A DNA stretch of 64,000 bases from Sphaerisporangium sp040649355 (GCF_043197795.1 NZ_JBICTU010000036.1:1-64000); one strand, 5' to 3'; positions 1 to 9,442 are shown, numbered from the stretch's first letter. The notes: generated by a model from the sequence alone, not told the origin. A program made the numbers and translations.

Positions 1-69
1 GTGTGGATCAACAAACCACTCACGTCTCAAGACGACGGCGCTTCACCACAAACCACACAAGTAGCCTGA

Positions 70-489
70 TGTCTCAACACGTTTGACAGGTTCCGGGACG
101 AGCACACCGTCGACTTCTTCCTGGAGTACGACACCGGCAGCGAGTCACTGGACCGGGTCGTGCGCAAACTCGACGGCTACGCCATCCTCACCCAGGCCAC
201 GCAGGTCGTCACCCCCGTCCTGTTCTGGGTCCAAGGCGAGCGGCGTGAGGCCAATCTCCGACGCAAGCTGATCCACCACCCGGGCCACCTGTTCGTCCCA
301 ATCGCGACCGGCAACCCATCGGCCGTCGTAGGCCCTGTGGACGATGGTCCGGCGGGAGAGAAATGGCTGCCCTCGGACACCGACGGCCCGCGCCTCCGCC
401 TTGCCGAACTCGCTTTGTATTGGCCCGGACTCGGATCGCGTGAGCCCGCCGCCCGGCGAGCCATCCTGCCCCCGGAGGACGAGGAGTGA
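70..489 (+). pseudogene. Replication-relaxation family protein, C-terminal fragment
   Basis: The frame open from 70 after an in-frame TGA at 67-69 encodes about 139 residues carrying the C-terminal signature of the actinobacterial replication-relaxation (Replic_Relax) family: a VDFFLEYDTG segment followed by a conserved R/K-rich helix (REANLRRKLI). Full proteins of this family are much longer and have an N-terminal winged-helix part that is absent here. There is no convincing start or ribosome site before 160, so the 5' portion has been lost or lies in unrelated upstream DNA. The stop overlaps the next start as GTGA, the usual arrangement upstream of wall-hydrolase genes in conjugative elements. 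The family is known from plasmids and integrative elements; that this copy is inactive is inference. Confidence 0.7.
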
Positions 490-1841
490 TCGTCGAGGCC
501 GGGCTGGGCGTCAAAGCTCTGATCGCCGGGGGAGGCATCGTCTCGGGCATCGCCCTTCTCGCGGGGACGATTGGCGGGGCAAGGCTCGCCGAGACCTCCG
601 CCGATCCCGCCCAGCTCACCACCGCGGTGTGCTCGTACATCGGCCAACCTGTCTCGGAGAGGACGCCCCGTTCTCATCGGCGCACCGCGCGTTCGGCCAG
701 AGCCACTGCCGTCGTGCCGCCCCTCGACCGCGAGCAGTCTGCCCACGCCCGCATCATTGTGAAAACGGCCAGAGCCTCAGGCCTGCCTCAGCGTGCCGCC
801 GTGATCGCCATCGCCACGGCACTTCAAGAATCCGATTTGAAGAACAATGCGGTAGGCGGCCGCGGCACGTCTTTCGGCATCTTCCAGCAGACCCCCGTGA
901 ACGGCTGGGGGACCAAGGCGCAGGTGACCAACCCACACTACGCCGCCCGTAAGTTCTTCTCGGCGCTGGTGAAGGTCAAGGGTTGGCAGAGCAGCCCGCT
1001 GACCGTGGCGGCGCAGAAGGTTCAGAAATCCGCGTACCCGAATGCCTACGCCCGCCACGAAGGCCGAGCGGTGAAGATAGTCGCGGCGCTCTGGCCTTCC
1101 AATGGCCATACGCAACCCGTTCCCGGTCCGCCGACCAAGGAGTCCCTCACCGAGGAACTCGGGATCACTCCGGCAGACCTTTCAGCCGTACGGTTCAGCG
1201 TCAAGGTCGCGGGATCTCTCGGCATCGACCGCGATTCAGTGGTGGCCGAGGTCTCCCGCGTTCTGCAGGATCGCGAAAGGGCCGAGCTGCCGGCCGTCAA
1301 TCCGGAGAGGGCACGTAAACGGGCAGAGGAGATGGTCACCAGCGTCGCAGCCCAGCTCTGCCGAGAACTGCGAGATGGCGCCACCACAGCCGTCGGCCAG
1401 GCGGACGGCATCGCCCCAGGCGTGACAAGTCCTTCCGTACGCGCCATGACCGCCGTCCGCGCCGCCCTGACGACGCTCGGCATGCCGTACTCCTGGGGCG
1501 GAGGAGGAGCGGCCGGCCCCAGCTTCGGCACGGGCAGAGGAGCGAGCACCAAAGGCTTCGACTGCTCAGGCCTGACCCAGTACGCCTGGGCCAGGGCCGG
1601 CGTCTCCATTCCTCGTGTCACCTACGCCCAGTGGACATACGGCTCTCACGTCCGCGGCCCCATCCAGCCTGGTGATCTGCTGTTCTATGAGACTAATCCC
1701 CGGATCCCCGGCCCGGACCACGTCGGAATCGCGATCTCCGCTACAAAGATGGTGCACGCGCCCCGCACCGGAACCGTCATCCAGATCGCTCCCATACAGC
1801 GACCCGGTTATGTCGGAGCCATCCGTCCCGACCAGCATTAA
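486..1841 (+). CDS. NlpC/P60 cell-wall hydrolase with lysozyme-like domain
   Basis: This 451-residue protein has a hydrophobic N-terminal segment (residues 10-30), likely a membrane anchor or uncleaved signal. A lysozyme-like region follows (about 80-200, with ALQESDLKN and FGIFQQTP motifs). The C-terminal NlpC/P60 peptidase domain (about 320-448) has its catalytic Cys in FDCSGL (Cys360) and His in DHVGIA (His412). Such two-domain hydrolases open peptidoglycan for the DNA-transfer channel in actinomycete conjugative elements. The start is GTG at 486, coupled by a GTGA overlap to the preceding replication-relaxation fragment. The catalytic residues are intact, so the enzyme should be active. 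Its role in transfer is inferred from context. Confidence 0.85.
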   Translation: MIVEAGLGVKALIAGGGIVSGIALLAGTIGGARLAETSADPAQLTTAVCSYIGQPVSERTPRSHRRTARSARATAVVPPLDREQSAHARIIVKTARASGLPQRAAVIAIATALQESDLKNNAVGGRGTSFGIFQQTPVNGWGTKAQVTNPHYAARKFFSALVKVKGWQSSPLTVAAQKVQKSAYPNAYARHEGRAVKIVAALWPSNGHTQPVPGPPTKESLTEELGITPADLSAVRFSVKVAGSLGIDRDSVVAEVSRVLQDRERAELPAVNPERARKRAEEMVTSVAAQLCRELRDGATTAVGQADGIAPGVTSPSVRAMTAVRAALTTLGMPYSWGGGGAAGPSFGTGRGASTKGFDCSGLTQYAWARAGVSIPRVTYAQWTYGSHVRGPIQPGDLLFYETNPRIPGPDHVGIAISATKMVHAPRTGTVIQIAPIQRPGYVGAIRPDQH

Positions 1842-2064
1842 CCAGCTGACTCAAGACAAAGCTGGCGACGCCGCAGCAGCTCTGACGACGATTGAGAAGC
1901 ACCGCTGGCACGCAGAACTCACACCCCAATTCGAGGTCATGTGCCAGGCGACGACGGACAGCGGGCTGTTCACCGCCCCACCCTGCGGACTCCCCCACGT
2001 CATCACCCGATCCAACATCGCGGCGATCAGGCAGATGCTCGCGGCGTGGAGCGTAAACTCCGGA

Positions 2065-2892
2065 TCAAGGCGCGTGGCTAGCGTCGTCGGCCTGGCTGGC
2101 GTCGTGAGGCGTGGGCTCCTCCTGCGGAGTGACACCCGGACCCGATATCAGCTTCTTCACCCGCTCGAGGGATTCGCGGGCTCTCAGGTCCGGCTCCCAG
2201 TCCCGAGGCGACCTCATCCATTCCAGTGTGGTGTGCTCAATAACTCTCAGATCCGTCGAGATTTCTGAGATCTTCCCCTGGATTTGCCGTATGCTCTCGA
2301 CAACGTTTTCGGGTTTATCGCGCCCAAGGCTTCCCGAGCGGTTCATTTCGGCTACTTGCCCTTCAAGGTCGTTGATGGCCCACCTGAGCGGCTCGAACCT
2401 GGTACCGATAGGACTGCCCTTGAGCATGACCCAGATGGCGAAGTCGCTGTGGCCTACATGCCTATGGAATCGGGCCATGATCCAGCGGATAGGTCGGAGG
2501 AAGCCTGAGCGCTTGGAGTAGAGTCGCACGATTCGACCGGTAAGTAGCTCAAAGCTCTCTAGAGCGTCTTCAAAACCCTCTTGAATAGGTAGGCCCAGCT
2601 GCTTTGAGAGCCGCCGTGCTGCGTTAGCGTAGTCCAGTGCCAGGGTTCGACGGATCTCTTCCTTCCGCGATCCACGTTCGGCTCTGATAACCAGCCAGGC
2701 AGCGAGAAGCCCTCCAAGAACGCCGAGCACACCGCCGCCGAAGTCGCCCCAAACGACGTCCTTCCACCAGTCGATCCCCTCCGAAGGGGGCGCGATGGTA
2801 ATGACGGGTGTCGGCACGGAGGTCGGGACGGTCACCGTCTGCGTGATGGTCACGGTGGGCACGGGTGACGGCGTAGGAGCCTGGAGGAGCAT
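2065..2892 (-). CDS. Hypothetical single-pass membrane protein
   Basis: A 275-residue protein of unknown function. It has a Pro/Thr/Val-rich N-terminus (about 1-40), one clear transmembrane helix (about residues 48-70, Gly/Leu rich), then a mostly helical charged cytoplasmic domain with an amphipathic stretch near 185-225 that may form a coiled coil, and an acidic polar tail. No enzymatic motif is visible. The ATG at 2892 is the only sensible start. It points away from the hydrolase gene and is followed downstream on its strand by 220 bp in which I see no gene. Placement beside conjugation-type genes makes an accessory membrane role possible but unproven. Confidence 0.6.
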   Translation of the reverse strand: MLLQAPTPSPVPTVTITQTVTVPTSVPTPVITIAPPSEGIDWWKDVVWGDFGGGVLGVLGGLLAAWLVIRAERGSRKEEIRRTLALDYANAARRLSKQLGLPIQEGFEDALESFELLTGRIVRLYSKRSGFLRPIRWIMARFHRHVGHSDFAIWVMLKGSPIGTRFEPLRWAINDLEGQVAEMNRSGSLGRDKPENVVESIRQIQGKISEISTDLRVIEHTTLEWMRSPRDWEPDLRARESLERVKKLISGPGVTPQEEPTPHDASQADDASHAP

Positions 2893-2950
2893 GGCGGCAA
2901 CCTACCTGTCAGCACTGACATTTAGGACTTAAGTGAGTGTTTGAGTCGAA

Positions 2951-3536
2951 TCAGGTCAGTTCGGCACCGCGCAGGTCCACCTTCTCCAATTCGATGCCGT
3001 TCCAGGTAGCACCATGGTGCGACGGGCCAGGACCGCGATGGCACCGGCCACATCGTCACGGAACTCGCCATGATGGGCAGCCTGACCGGCATCCGCCCGC
3101 CTGGGCCGGGGCGGTGCCCATGGCACCTGCTTCCGGATGAAGGAGGCCAACAGCGCCGCACGTGTCCAAGGTAGTGCGGCGCGGCCTCGGCGATCTGCTC
3201 CATCGCATAGCCCCCGCCAAGCCGCACCGGCAGCTTGTCGCCGGCCAACTGCTTGATGGCTTTGGTAAACAAGTCGATGAATTGCCCTTCTCTGCTGATG
3301 TGGACCTGCCGCAGCGTCACCACCGCACCCAGCGCGATGCCGCCGAGCGCCAGCAGCCCTCCAAGCCCCAGCAACAGCGTCGAGCGCGCATCGTTCACCG
3401 CCCCGAGCCAATCAGCCGCGGTGAGAGCCGATGCGGTGCGCTCCCCAAGGGCGTGCTCGACAAGCCAGGTGGGCAGGAACACAAGACAGCCCAGGAACAC
3501 CACGAGGATGACCCCAACCGTCACGCTGACAAGCAC
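2951..3536 (-). pseudogene. Pentapeptide-repeat membrane protein, frameshifted remnant
   Basis: The N-terminal part (GTG at 3536) has two hydrophobic helices and then the segment FTKAIKQLAGDKLPVRLGG, which is the conserved linker in actinobacterial membrane proteins that lead into pentapeptide repeats. The frame shifts near 3158-3166, where the continuation (ALLASFIRKQ, later AIAVLARRTMVLPG) lies in another frame. It shifts again near 3003-3012 into a third frame reading IELEKVDLRGAELT, the first pentapeptide repeats, before a stop at 2951-2953. The repeat domain itself is therefore missing. Two indels plus truncation make this a pseudogene. The family is recognised; the exact indel positions are approximate. 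Confidence 0.7.
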
Positions 3537-3725
3537 GGGTAGGCGAGTTGATCAACGACTCGCCAGACCGAATAGAGGCTGCGCGGCCGGGTAGCAAGAC
3601 GAGCAGCCGCCGCCTGGCCAGACGCGTAGGCTGATTGCTGACCGCTCTTACCGTTTTCTTGGTCGATTTCGATGGAGTAGGTCAGAGGGTCGGTTCGTCC
3701 GCGAGCCGACCCTCGTCGTATCGGT

Positions 3726-4220
3726 TCAACCGTTTGGCTCTTCTGCCAGATAAGCCTGGAGCAGGGTGAACCCCGGCATGCTCTCGCGCGGGCGGACGCC
3801 CACGGTGAACACTTCCGGTTCCTCGAAAACGGGCTCACCGCTGGGACGCCGAGCGTACGCGACGCGACCGTAGTCGACTCCGTCGTCGCGGTCGCAGGTC
3901 ATCCAGGTGATCGCCTCCTGCTCCCCTTCGCGTAGAGGATGATTCGACACGGCACGCAGGGCGACCGTATCCGGTGGCCTGAAGACCCATACCTGCGGCA
4001 CGGCCAAGGCCCACCGCACGGCACCGATCTCGCGTGCCTTGACGGCGGCCCGCGCCTCGAACGTGACGGCGGCCGATTCGTCGCGCAGGTAGTCGTAGTC
4101 GCTCAGCACTAGCCTGCGCTCTCCGTCCAGGACCACCACGGCCGGGCAGTCGCGGGCGACGATGCTCTTCTCCAGCCGCGCGACCGCGTCGAAGAGCAAG
4201 GCCGCTGTCACGTCGTTCAT
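3726..4220 (-). CDS. Hypothetical protein
   Basis: I do not recognise this 164-residue soluble protein. It opens with MNDVTAALLFDAVARLE, carries alternating hydrophobic strands (VVVLDGERRLVLSDY, WALAVPQVWVF, EAITWMTCDRD) suggesting a small alpha/beta fold, and has no membrane segment. I chose the ATG at 4220 because GGAG lies 8-10 nt upstream; an upstream in-frame GTG at 4247 is possible. It lies on the same strand as, and downstream of, the DUF932 gene, separated by about 150 bp. Nothing in the sequence points to a function. Confidence 0.55.
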   Translation of the reverse strand: MNDVTAALLFDAVARLEKSIVARDCPAVVVLDGERRLVLSDYDYLRDESAAVTFEARAAVKAREIGAVRWALAVPQVWVFRPPDTVALRAVSNHPLREGEQEAITWMTCDRDDGVDYGRVAYARRPSGEPVFEEPEVFTVGVRPRESMPGFTLLQAYLAEEPNG

Positions 4221-4370
4221 GCCGTCACTCCGCCCTCGAAAACGCACCGCCCTGATATCGAACCACCATTCGGTGGGCTCAGGGCCGTAGCACCAGGCAC
4301 CTCGAATGGCAGCCTCATCAGATTGCGATCTCCCGAAGGCATCTTCCGAGCAACGCCCTACGGCGTCACC

Positions 4371-5398
4371 TCATGCGGCAGAGGCCAGGACTGGCCGGTT
4401 GAGGGCCTTCTCCAGCATGCGGAGCGTCTCTCGGTCCAGGTCGTCCACACCGCCGGTCACGGCGCGGAGCAGGTTGCGCTCGGCGCGACAGGCGCCGCGT
4501 ACGGACTGCCCGTGGTGGGTGTAAGTGTTCGCTGCCTGGAGGACTCCCCAGCCGGAGCCCGCCCACGGCGCGACCCGATTGTCGTGGCGCCAGAGCTGGT
4601 TGAGGGTCTGGCGCTTGTTCTCCGCCAGTGTCCGGGAGCGGCCTCGGTCTTCGGGCAGGGGTGCGTACGCGTCCAAGAAAGCCCGCCACTGCTGATCGCT
4701 GACGTCGGTTTCGCAGAGCCGTCGGACCTGCTCGGCGAAGTCGCCGGCCACCTGGTGGACGATGCTCAGCGCGTCACGGGCCTTGGCGAGCCGGAGCTTC
4801 GAGTGCCGTGAGTGCTTGATCTTCACCTGCTGGCCGAGCTCGGCCAAGCCGGCCGCCATCGTGTTGTCGCAGACCACGTTGGTGACGGCCCGCTTGAAGG
4901 TGGTCGCCAGCGATCCGTCGAACGAGGTCGCGCCGAACAGGTGCGGCCGGAACTCGACGCCCTCCGGGGTCCGGATGTTCTCGGGGACCTCGACGGAGAC
5001 CCAGGCGACCGCGCCGCCGCGCAGAAGGCCCGCCGAGCCGATCGACAGGTCATCGTCGAGCAGGCGGCCGATGGTGTCGATGAGCCACTCGACGTACGGA
5101 TGCGGCTGGTAGCCATCGGAGAAGATGCCCATGACGTGACCGTTGTCGCTGCGCAGGATCGCCTGCCGCTCAGGGATCTCGGTGAGGCCGCCGGTGACGG
5201 GGTTCTCCACGTAGATCGGCTGGGCCAGGGCCTCCCAGCCGAAGAGGCGCCGCTTGACGTCCTCCACCGGTATCGGTCCGGGTAGTGGTTCTGCTGCTCA
5301 CCTTGCAGACCGGCCCGATAGTGCCAGGCCGTCCCCCGCTTGTCGGTGAAGCCGATCAAGGTGTTGGCGTTCAGCCAGGCCAAAGTTTCCTTCGACAT
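4371..5398 (-). pseudogene. DUF932 phage/plasmid-like protein, single frameshift
   Basis: The gene starts at ATG 5398 with a strong GGAGG 8 nt upstream and reads MSKETLAWLNANTLIGFTDK through QQNHYP. The conserved continuation (GPIPVEDVKRRLF and about 300 more residues to the stop at 4371) lies in a different frame. One G is missing from the C/G run at 5278-5282 relative to the family reading. Downstream, the DUF932 core is intact (LRSDNGHVMGIFSDGY, NVVCDNTM). DUF932 proteins are common in actinomycete phages and integrative elements; their biochemistry is unclear. Either the gene is newly broken, the base is a sequence error, or a -1 slip restores it. An alternative in-frame GTG at 5267 would give a protein lacking the N-terminal 40 residues. 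Confidence 0.8.
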
Positions 5399-5423
5399 GC
5401 GTCTGTCCTCCAGACATGAAGAA

Positions 5424-5448
5424 GGGGCACCGGTCCGCCCGGTGCCCC
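5424..5448 (-). terminator. GC-rich hairpin terminator
   Basis: A perfect 10-bp inverted repeat (GGGGCACCGG with CCGGTGCCCC) with a 5-nt loop lies 34 nt beyond the stop of the ComM-like gene. On the minus strand it is followed by TTCTTC. It also sits about 25 nt before the DUF932 start, so it separates the two transcription units or attenuates read-through. Confidence 0.65.
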
Positions 5449-5481
5449 ACATCGGTTGAGTACAGCTGTCGCCATGAGGCG

Positions 5482-7011
5482 TCAGCGAGCAGGCAGGCCG
5501 TCGGGTCCCGGGGATTCGCCCTTCCACAGAGCGAGTGCCTCCTGAATCTCGTCGCGGCCGGGCGTGTCAGTGGCGCCCAGGTCGGCGATCGTCCACGCCA
5601 CCCGCAGCACCTGGGCGTAGGACCGGACGGTCAGCGCCCCGGTGTTCAGCGCGCGGTCCAGCGGGTCCAGCGCGCCCGCAACGGTCCGGAAGACGGTCCG
5701 CAGTTCCAGAAGCGGAACTTCGGCGTTGGTCCGCCAGGGCGTACCGGTCAGGCGGGCGGAGGCGCGTTCTCGCGCTGCCGCGACACGTTCGGCGACGGCC
5801 GCACTGGACTCCCCCGGCGAGTCACCGAGCAGCCCCGGCCTGTTCAGCCGGACCACACGGGTACGGATTTCGACCCGGTCCAGCAATCCGGCCAGCCGGG
5901 CGAGATGGCGGCGCCTGGCCAAGGGGGTACACACGCACGCGACCGCCCCGCACGGGCACGGCGGTGAGGCGAGAACGAGAGTGAACCGGGCCGGGTAACG
6001 GATCGTCCAATCGCCCCGGGCGACGACCACTTCGCCGGCCTCCAGAGGACGACGCAGGCCGTGCAGGATCACGGCGGGGAACTCGGCGGCGTCGTCCAGG
6101 TACAACACCCCGCGGTGCGCCAGCGAGACGGCCCCCGGACGACGTGCACCGAAAATGGCCGCCTGGGTGCTGGTGTGGTGCGGGCTGACCAGTGGCGGGC
6201 GGCCGGGGACAAACCGGTCGGCGTACAGGTCCCCCGCTGCGGAGTAGATCTCGCTGACCTCGCGGGACGCCTCGTCGTTCAGCGGCGGCAGAATCGTGGG
6301 CAATCGCTCGGCGAGCATCGTGGCCGGGCTTCCGGACGGCCCCTGCAGGAACAGATGATGCCCACCGGCCGCGGCGACCTCCAGCGCCCGCCGCGCCGCC
6401 GCATTGCCGATCACATCAGCGAGATCGACCGGGCTGGCCGGCGAACACCGCCCGACCAGAGGGGACGAACGGCCCCGCTCCTCCAGCTCTCCATTACGGA
6501 GCCATCCGGCCAGCTGGGCCAGGTCCCGGACCGGAACCACCATGGCACCGGGGATCTGGGACGCCTCACCGGCGTTGGCCGCCGGGATCACGGCGCGGGG
6601 AATGCCAGCGGCCACCGCTGCGTGGATCATCGGCAGCACGCCCTGGACCGGCCGAACCGCACCGTCCAACCCCAGTTCCCCGAGGAAGACCCAGCGGCCG
6701 AGGCCAGAGTCAGGGATGGCGCCGGCCGCAGCGAGCAGCGCCACAGCGATCGCGAGGTCAGCGGCGGTGCCCCCCTTGGGAAGTTCGGCCGGAAGCACGT
6801 TCACCGTGGCGCGCGACTCCGGCCAGGCCAGCCCGCTGTTGAGGAACGCCGCCCGTACGCGGTCGCGGGTCTCCCAGGTACCCCTCTCTGGCAGGCCCGC
6901 CAGGAGAAGCGCCGGCAGGCCGTCTGTCACATCCGCCTCGACCTGGATCAAGTGGCCGGTCACGCCGATCACGATGGCGGCGTGGACACGGGCGTCCGCC
7001 ATGCCCCTCAC
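5482..7011 (-). CDS. ComM/YifB-like Mg-chelatase AAA protein with degenerate P-loop
   Basis: This 509-residue protein matches the ComM/YifB layout: an N-terminal Lon-like domain (about 1-170, including RVRAAFLNSG and VLPAELPKGGTAADLAIA), a central AAA module (about 195-385), and a C-terminal helical domain (about 400-500, RSYAQVLRVAWTIADL). ComM is a hexameric helicase that aids branch migration in natural transformation. Here the Walker A reads GPSGSPAT at 224-231 instead of GPPGSGKT, so the catalytic Lys is Ala. Walker B is YLDD rather than FLDE. ATP hydrolysis is therefore unlikely. It is GTG-initiated with a GTGA overlap to the DUF4192 gene, with an ATG alternative at 7002. It may act as a non-catalytic subunit or be a decayed accessory copy. 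Confidence 0.85.
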   Translation of the reverse strand: MRGMADARVHAAIVIGVTGHLIQVEADVTDGLPALLLAGLPERGTWETRDRVRAAFLNSGLAWPESRATVNVLPAELPKGGTAADLAIAVALLAAAGAIPDSGLGRWVFLGELGLDGAVRPVQGVLPMIHAAVAAGIPRAVIPAANAGEASQIPGAMVVPVRDLAQLAGWLRNGELEERGRSSPLVGRCSPASPVDLADVIGNAAARRALEVAAAGGHHLFLQGPSGSPATMLAERLPTILPPLNDEASREVSEIYSAAGDLYADRFVPGRPPLVSPHHTSTQAAIFGARRPGAVSLAHRGVLYLDDAAEFPAVILHGLRRPLEAGEVVVARGDWTIRYPARFTLVLASPPCPCGAVACVCTPLARRRHLARLAGLLDRVEIRTRVVRLNRPGLLGDSPGESSAAVAERVAAARERASARLTGTPWRTNAEVPLLELRTVFRTVAGALDPLDRALNTGALTVRSYAQVLRVAWTIADLGATDTPGRDEIQEALALWKGESPGPDGLPAR

Positions 7012-8066
7012 CGGCCCTCGGGTGCGATGTCGCGAAGGATCGGGCGGACGACATCGGGATTGTCGGTCACGGTGGCCGCGATGTTCCTCGCCATCTCCGG
7101 GGTCCGGAATTCGGTGACGATACTCGGCGGGAGGCCGATGCTCAGCGCCTGGAGAAGCAGCAGAGCGAACCGGTATTCCGGATCCGCCGAGAGTGCACGT
7201 TCGGCGGCGATGCGCGCGAGGACACCGTCACCCGTGGTCAGCGCCGTCACCGCGACCAGGCAGGCGGGCGCGGGGACGTACGCCTGCTCCACCCGGCGGG
7301 TGATCTCCGACCACAGCCTCAGCTGCGTCTCGTCCGAGTAGTCCGGGAAGATCTGCGCCCCGTCCCGAACCGGGATGATCGTCAGCAGAATGCCGAGCCA
7401 CGCCACCTGCTCGTCGGAAAGCTCCCCATCCTGGTCCACCTGCTTGAGGGCCTCCCTGACGCGCGAAAGGCCCTCGGCGTACCAGAAGGCGCCGGTCGAC
7501 GTCGTGGACGCGAGCAGCGCCCTCGCCCGGTCGTGGGCCTCCAGCGTCGCCTTGCGCATCGCGGCGCGGCGAGCACCGCCGACGGGGGCGAGCGCGGCCT
7601 CTACGGTCGCACGGTCCGGGAGGGCGACCAGCCCGGCCACGACCGCGTTGGCGGCGACCCTGCTGGTGGTGTCGACCGGCAGTCCCTCGGGCGGGCAGCA
7701 GGCCGGATCAGTGCACACGTACGACCAGCAGCGACCGTCCTCCACCCGCAGTGCCTCAAGCACCTCGATTCCGTGGCCGGGAAGGGTCTGCCGAACGATG
7801 TCCATGACCGGCGTCACCCGGGAGCCTGGACCGTAACCGGAAAGCATGACGTGGGTGACGTCGTTGCGGGTGAGCATGCAGGCCAGCTGCTGGGCCATTG
7901 ATGGGACGCCCTGCTCGGGCAGGTCGAATCGGATCGCGCCCAGCACCGTCTTGGAGTTGGGCTGCAACATGAGCACGACCATGGACAGGGCGGGGTGGAA
8001 GCCCAGCATGTAGGGAACCACTGCGACCACGTCGGTGGGGCTGGACAGGCGAATGGGTTCGGTCAT
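7008..8066 (-). CDS. DUF4192 family protein
   Basis: A 352-residue protein beginning MTEPIRLSSPTDVVAVVPYM, with LGFHPALSMVVLML, VTHVMLSGYG and a cluster of Cys (CTDPACCPPEG) near residues 118-128; these mark the actinobacterial DUF4192 family. Function is unknown. Members are frequent both in chromosomes and in integrative elements beside ComM-like or transfer genes. The ATG at 8066 has GGAGG 7 nt upstream. The gene is translationally coupled to the ComM-like gene downstream. A GC hairpin at 8090-8110 lies just before its ribosome site and may end transcription from the upstream gene or attenuate this pair. Confidence 0.8.
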   Translation of the reverse strand: MTEPIRLSSPTDVVAVVPYMLGFHPALSMVVLMLQPNSKTVLGAIRFDLPEQGVPSMAQQLACMLTRNDVTHVMLSGYGPGSRVTPVMDIVRQTLPGHGIEVLEALRVEDGRCWSYVCTDPACCPPEGLPVDTTSRVAANAVVAGLVALPDRATVEAALAPVGGARRAAMRKATLEAHDRARALLASTTSTGAFWYAEGLSRVREALKQVDQDGELSDEQVAWLGILLTIIPVRDGAQIFPDYSDETQLRLWSEITRRVEQAYVPAPACLVAVTALTTGDGVLARIAAERALSADPEYRFALLLLQALSIGLPPSIVTEFRTPEMARNIAATVTDNPDVVRPILRDIAPEGR

Positions 8067-8089
8067 GAAACACCTCCAGGAACGCGAAA

Positions 8090-8110
8090 GCCCCCGGCGA
8101 TGCCGGGGGC
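8090..8110 (-). terminator. GC-rich hairpin, terminator or leader attenuator
   Basis: GCCCCCGGC and GCCGGGGGC form a perfect 9-bp stem with a 3-nt loop, followed on the minus strand by TTTCG. It lies about 140 nt past the stop of the gene ending at 8250 and 24 nt before the DUF4192 start, the same spacing as the hairpin in front of the DUF932 gene. Confidence 0.6.
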
Positions 8111-8249
8111 GGGGACAGAGAGACCGCGCAGAACAGGACGGTCGAATATCGCGTGGCTCGATTCACCTCGAAGCGACGCCCGCCGTAGGAATCAGGAAAG
8201 TGAGCACCTCACGGCCTCACCCGGCTCAGCTCTCGGAAGACCACGGCGA

Positions 8250-8678
8250 TCAACGGGCGGGGCAGCCAGGCGAGAGATGATTTACGTCGCCGCAGTAGCC
8301 ACAGACGTACTCCAGTGCGTAGATCGACAGCTCCTCGGCATACGCGTCGCGCCAGGCCAACTGGGTTTTGGTGTAGCCGTCGAAGTACTCCGCATCGGTG
8401 CCGCCAGGCTGAAGCGTGAGAAACGCCAGTACCGTACGAGCGGCACGGACAAGTTCGTCGGCGGTCAGGCGTGCGCCAACGGCAGAGTTGATGTCGGAGG
8501 CGGCGAAGATGGTTCGGCTGCGCCTGGACAGCCGGTAGTACCACTGCAACCGGTTATCATGCGTGCGACCGGACGGCCAGAGTTCCAGTTTGTGGGCGTC
8601 GTCGATCGGCCAGTACGCAAGCAGCCTGGAGGAGATCCCCCAACCTGGGGGTAGAACGACGTGATCGAGAACTACCAT
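8250..8678 (-). CDS. Hypothetical protein
   Basis: A 142-residue protein of unknown function starting MVVLDHVVLPPGWGISSRLL. I set the start at ATG 8678 because AGGAGG stands 6 nt upstream; longer in-frame starts exist up to 8786 but lack a ribosome site. The protein is Trp/Tyr rich (LQWYYRLSRRSRTIFAASD) and ends with a Cys pair followed by a further Cys (CGYCGDVNHLSPGC), which could bind a metal. It precedes the DUF4192-ComM-DUF932 genes on the same strand and probably belongs to the same element module. Confidence 0.6.
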   Translation of the reverse strand: MVVLDHVVLPPGWGISSRLLAYWPIDDAHKLELWPSGRTHDNRLQWYYRLSRRSRTIFAASDINSAVGARLTADELVRAARTVLAFLTLQPGGTDAEYFDGYTKTQLAWRDAYAEELSIYALEYVCGYCGDVNHLSPGCPAR

Positions 8679-8884
8679 TGGCGTCCTCCTGAACATCTGT
8701 AGGAATACGCAGCGGCTTCCGTCGGCCAGAGATGGTTTATTGGAAAACCGCACGGATTCCACGCCCCGCCCAATCCGGCGCTGCACGCGGTTAATGGGCC
8801 CGGACAGGAGTCGCGGATCGTGGACACGGCTGCCGTCCAGCGGGCGCGCCGGGAGACACGCGAGATCCCGGCGCGCCGCGTGGA

Positions 8885-9223
8885 TCAGACCAACCGGACC
8901 GCCTGAATGCTGGACTGGAAGAGCTGTCCCCGCACCTCCACTTTCGCGGCGGCCCGATACCCCGTCCGACCGCTCTTGAAGGTGCGCGGCTTGAGAGCCC
9001 CCAGTACGCCCGCGAGCGCGGCACCCATCTCCTCAGCTGTGGCATCCACCACGGCGGTCGCGTCGTTCTTGGAGCCGACCAGCACCGCCTGAGCCTGGCA
9101 CTGGTAACGGACCCCACCGGCGGTGATCTTCGCCGACGCGTAGAAGCCCTTGGACCCCGTAGAGAAGTCTTTGGGCAGCAGCTCCGACGTGATCATGTGC
9201 ACTAGCTTTTGGCCGATGTCCAT
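8885..9223 (-). CDS. Hypothetical small protein
   Basis: A 112-residue protein beginning MDIGQKLVHMITSELLPKDF. The ATG at 9223 has GGGAG 5-6 nt upstream; further upstream ATG (9244) and the frame to 9403 are open but less convincing. The body has two similar beta-rich halves, GSKGFYASAKITAGGVRYQCQAQAV and SGRTGYRAAAKVEVRGQLFQSSIQAV, which look like an internal duplication of a GY-A-AK-V-G-Q-QAV strand pattern separated by an Ala-rich helix. No known family is recognised. It is the first minus-strand gene after the repeat array at 9443-9874. Confidence 0.55.
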   Translation of the reverse strand: MDIGQKLVHMITSELLPKDFSTGSKGFYASAKITAGGVRYQCQAQAVLVGSKNDATAVVDATAEEMGAALAGVLGALKPRTFKSGRTGYRAAAKVEVRGQLFQSSIQAVRLV

Positions 9224-9442
9224 GAGCACTCCCGTGTACGGCATGGCCTGTGCCCCATGCCCAGGCCACAGCGAGGCGGCGTGTCCAGTTGCCGTCCACG
9301 GGTCCAGCCGGCGAGCCTTCCGGCCACGGATATGAAGCCATCCCGTCGCGTCGTTCCGGATACGGAGACCGGGACAGAGAATCTCCGCCGACGATTCACT
9401 CACGGCGTGAAGAACCGTGGGACAGCGGTTAAGGCGTAAACC

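Noticed and set aside
1..69. Group II intron or IS end before the replication-relaxation fragment
   Set aside because: The first bases (GTGTG) loosely resemble an intron 5' end, but nothing structural supports it and the upstream DNA is outside the window.
5267..5398. Programmed -1 frameshifting in the DUF932 gene
   Set aside because: No slippery heptamer or downstream pseudoknot that I can defend; a one-base loss in a C/G run is simpler.
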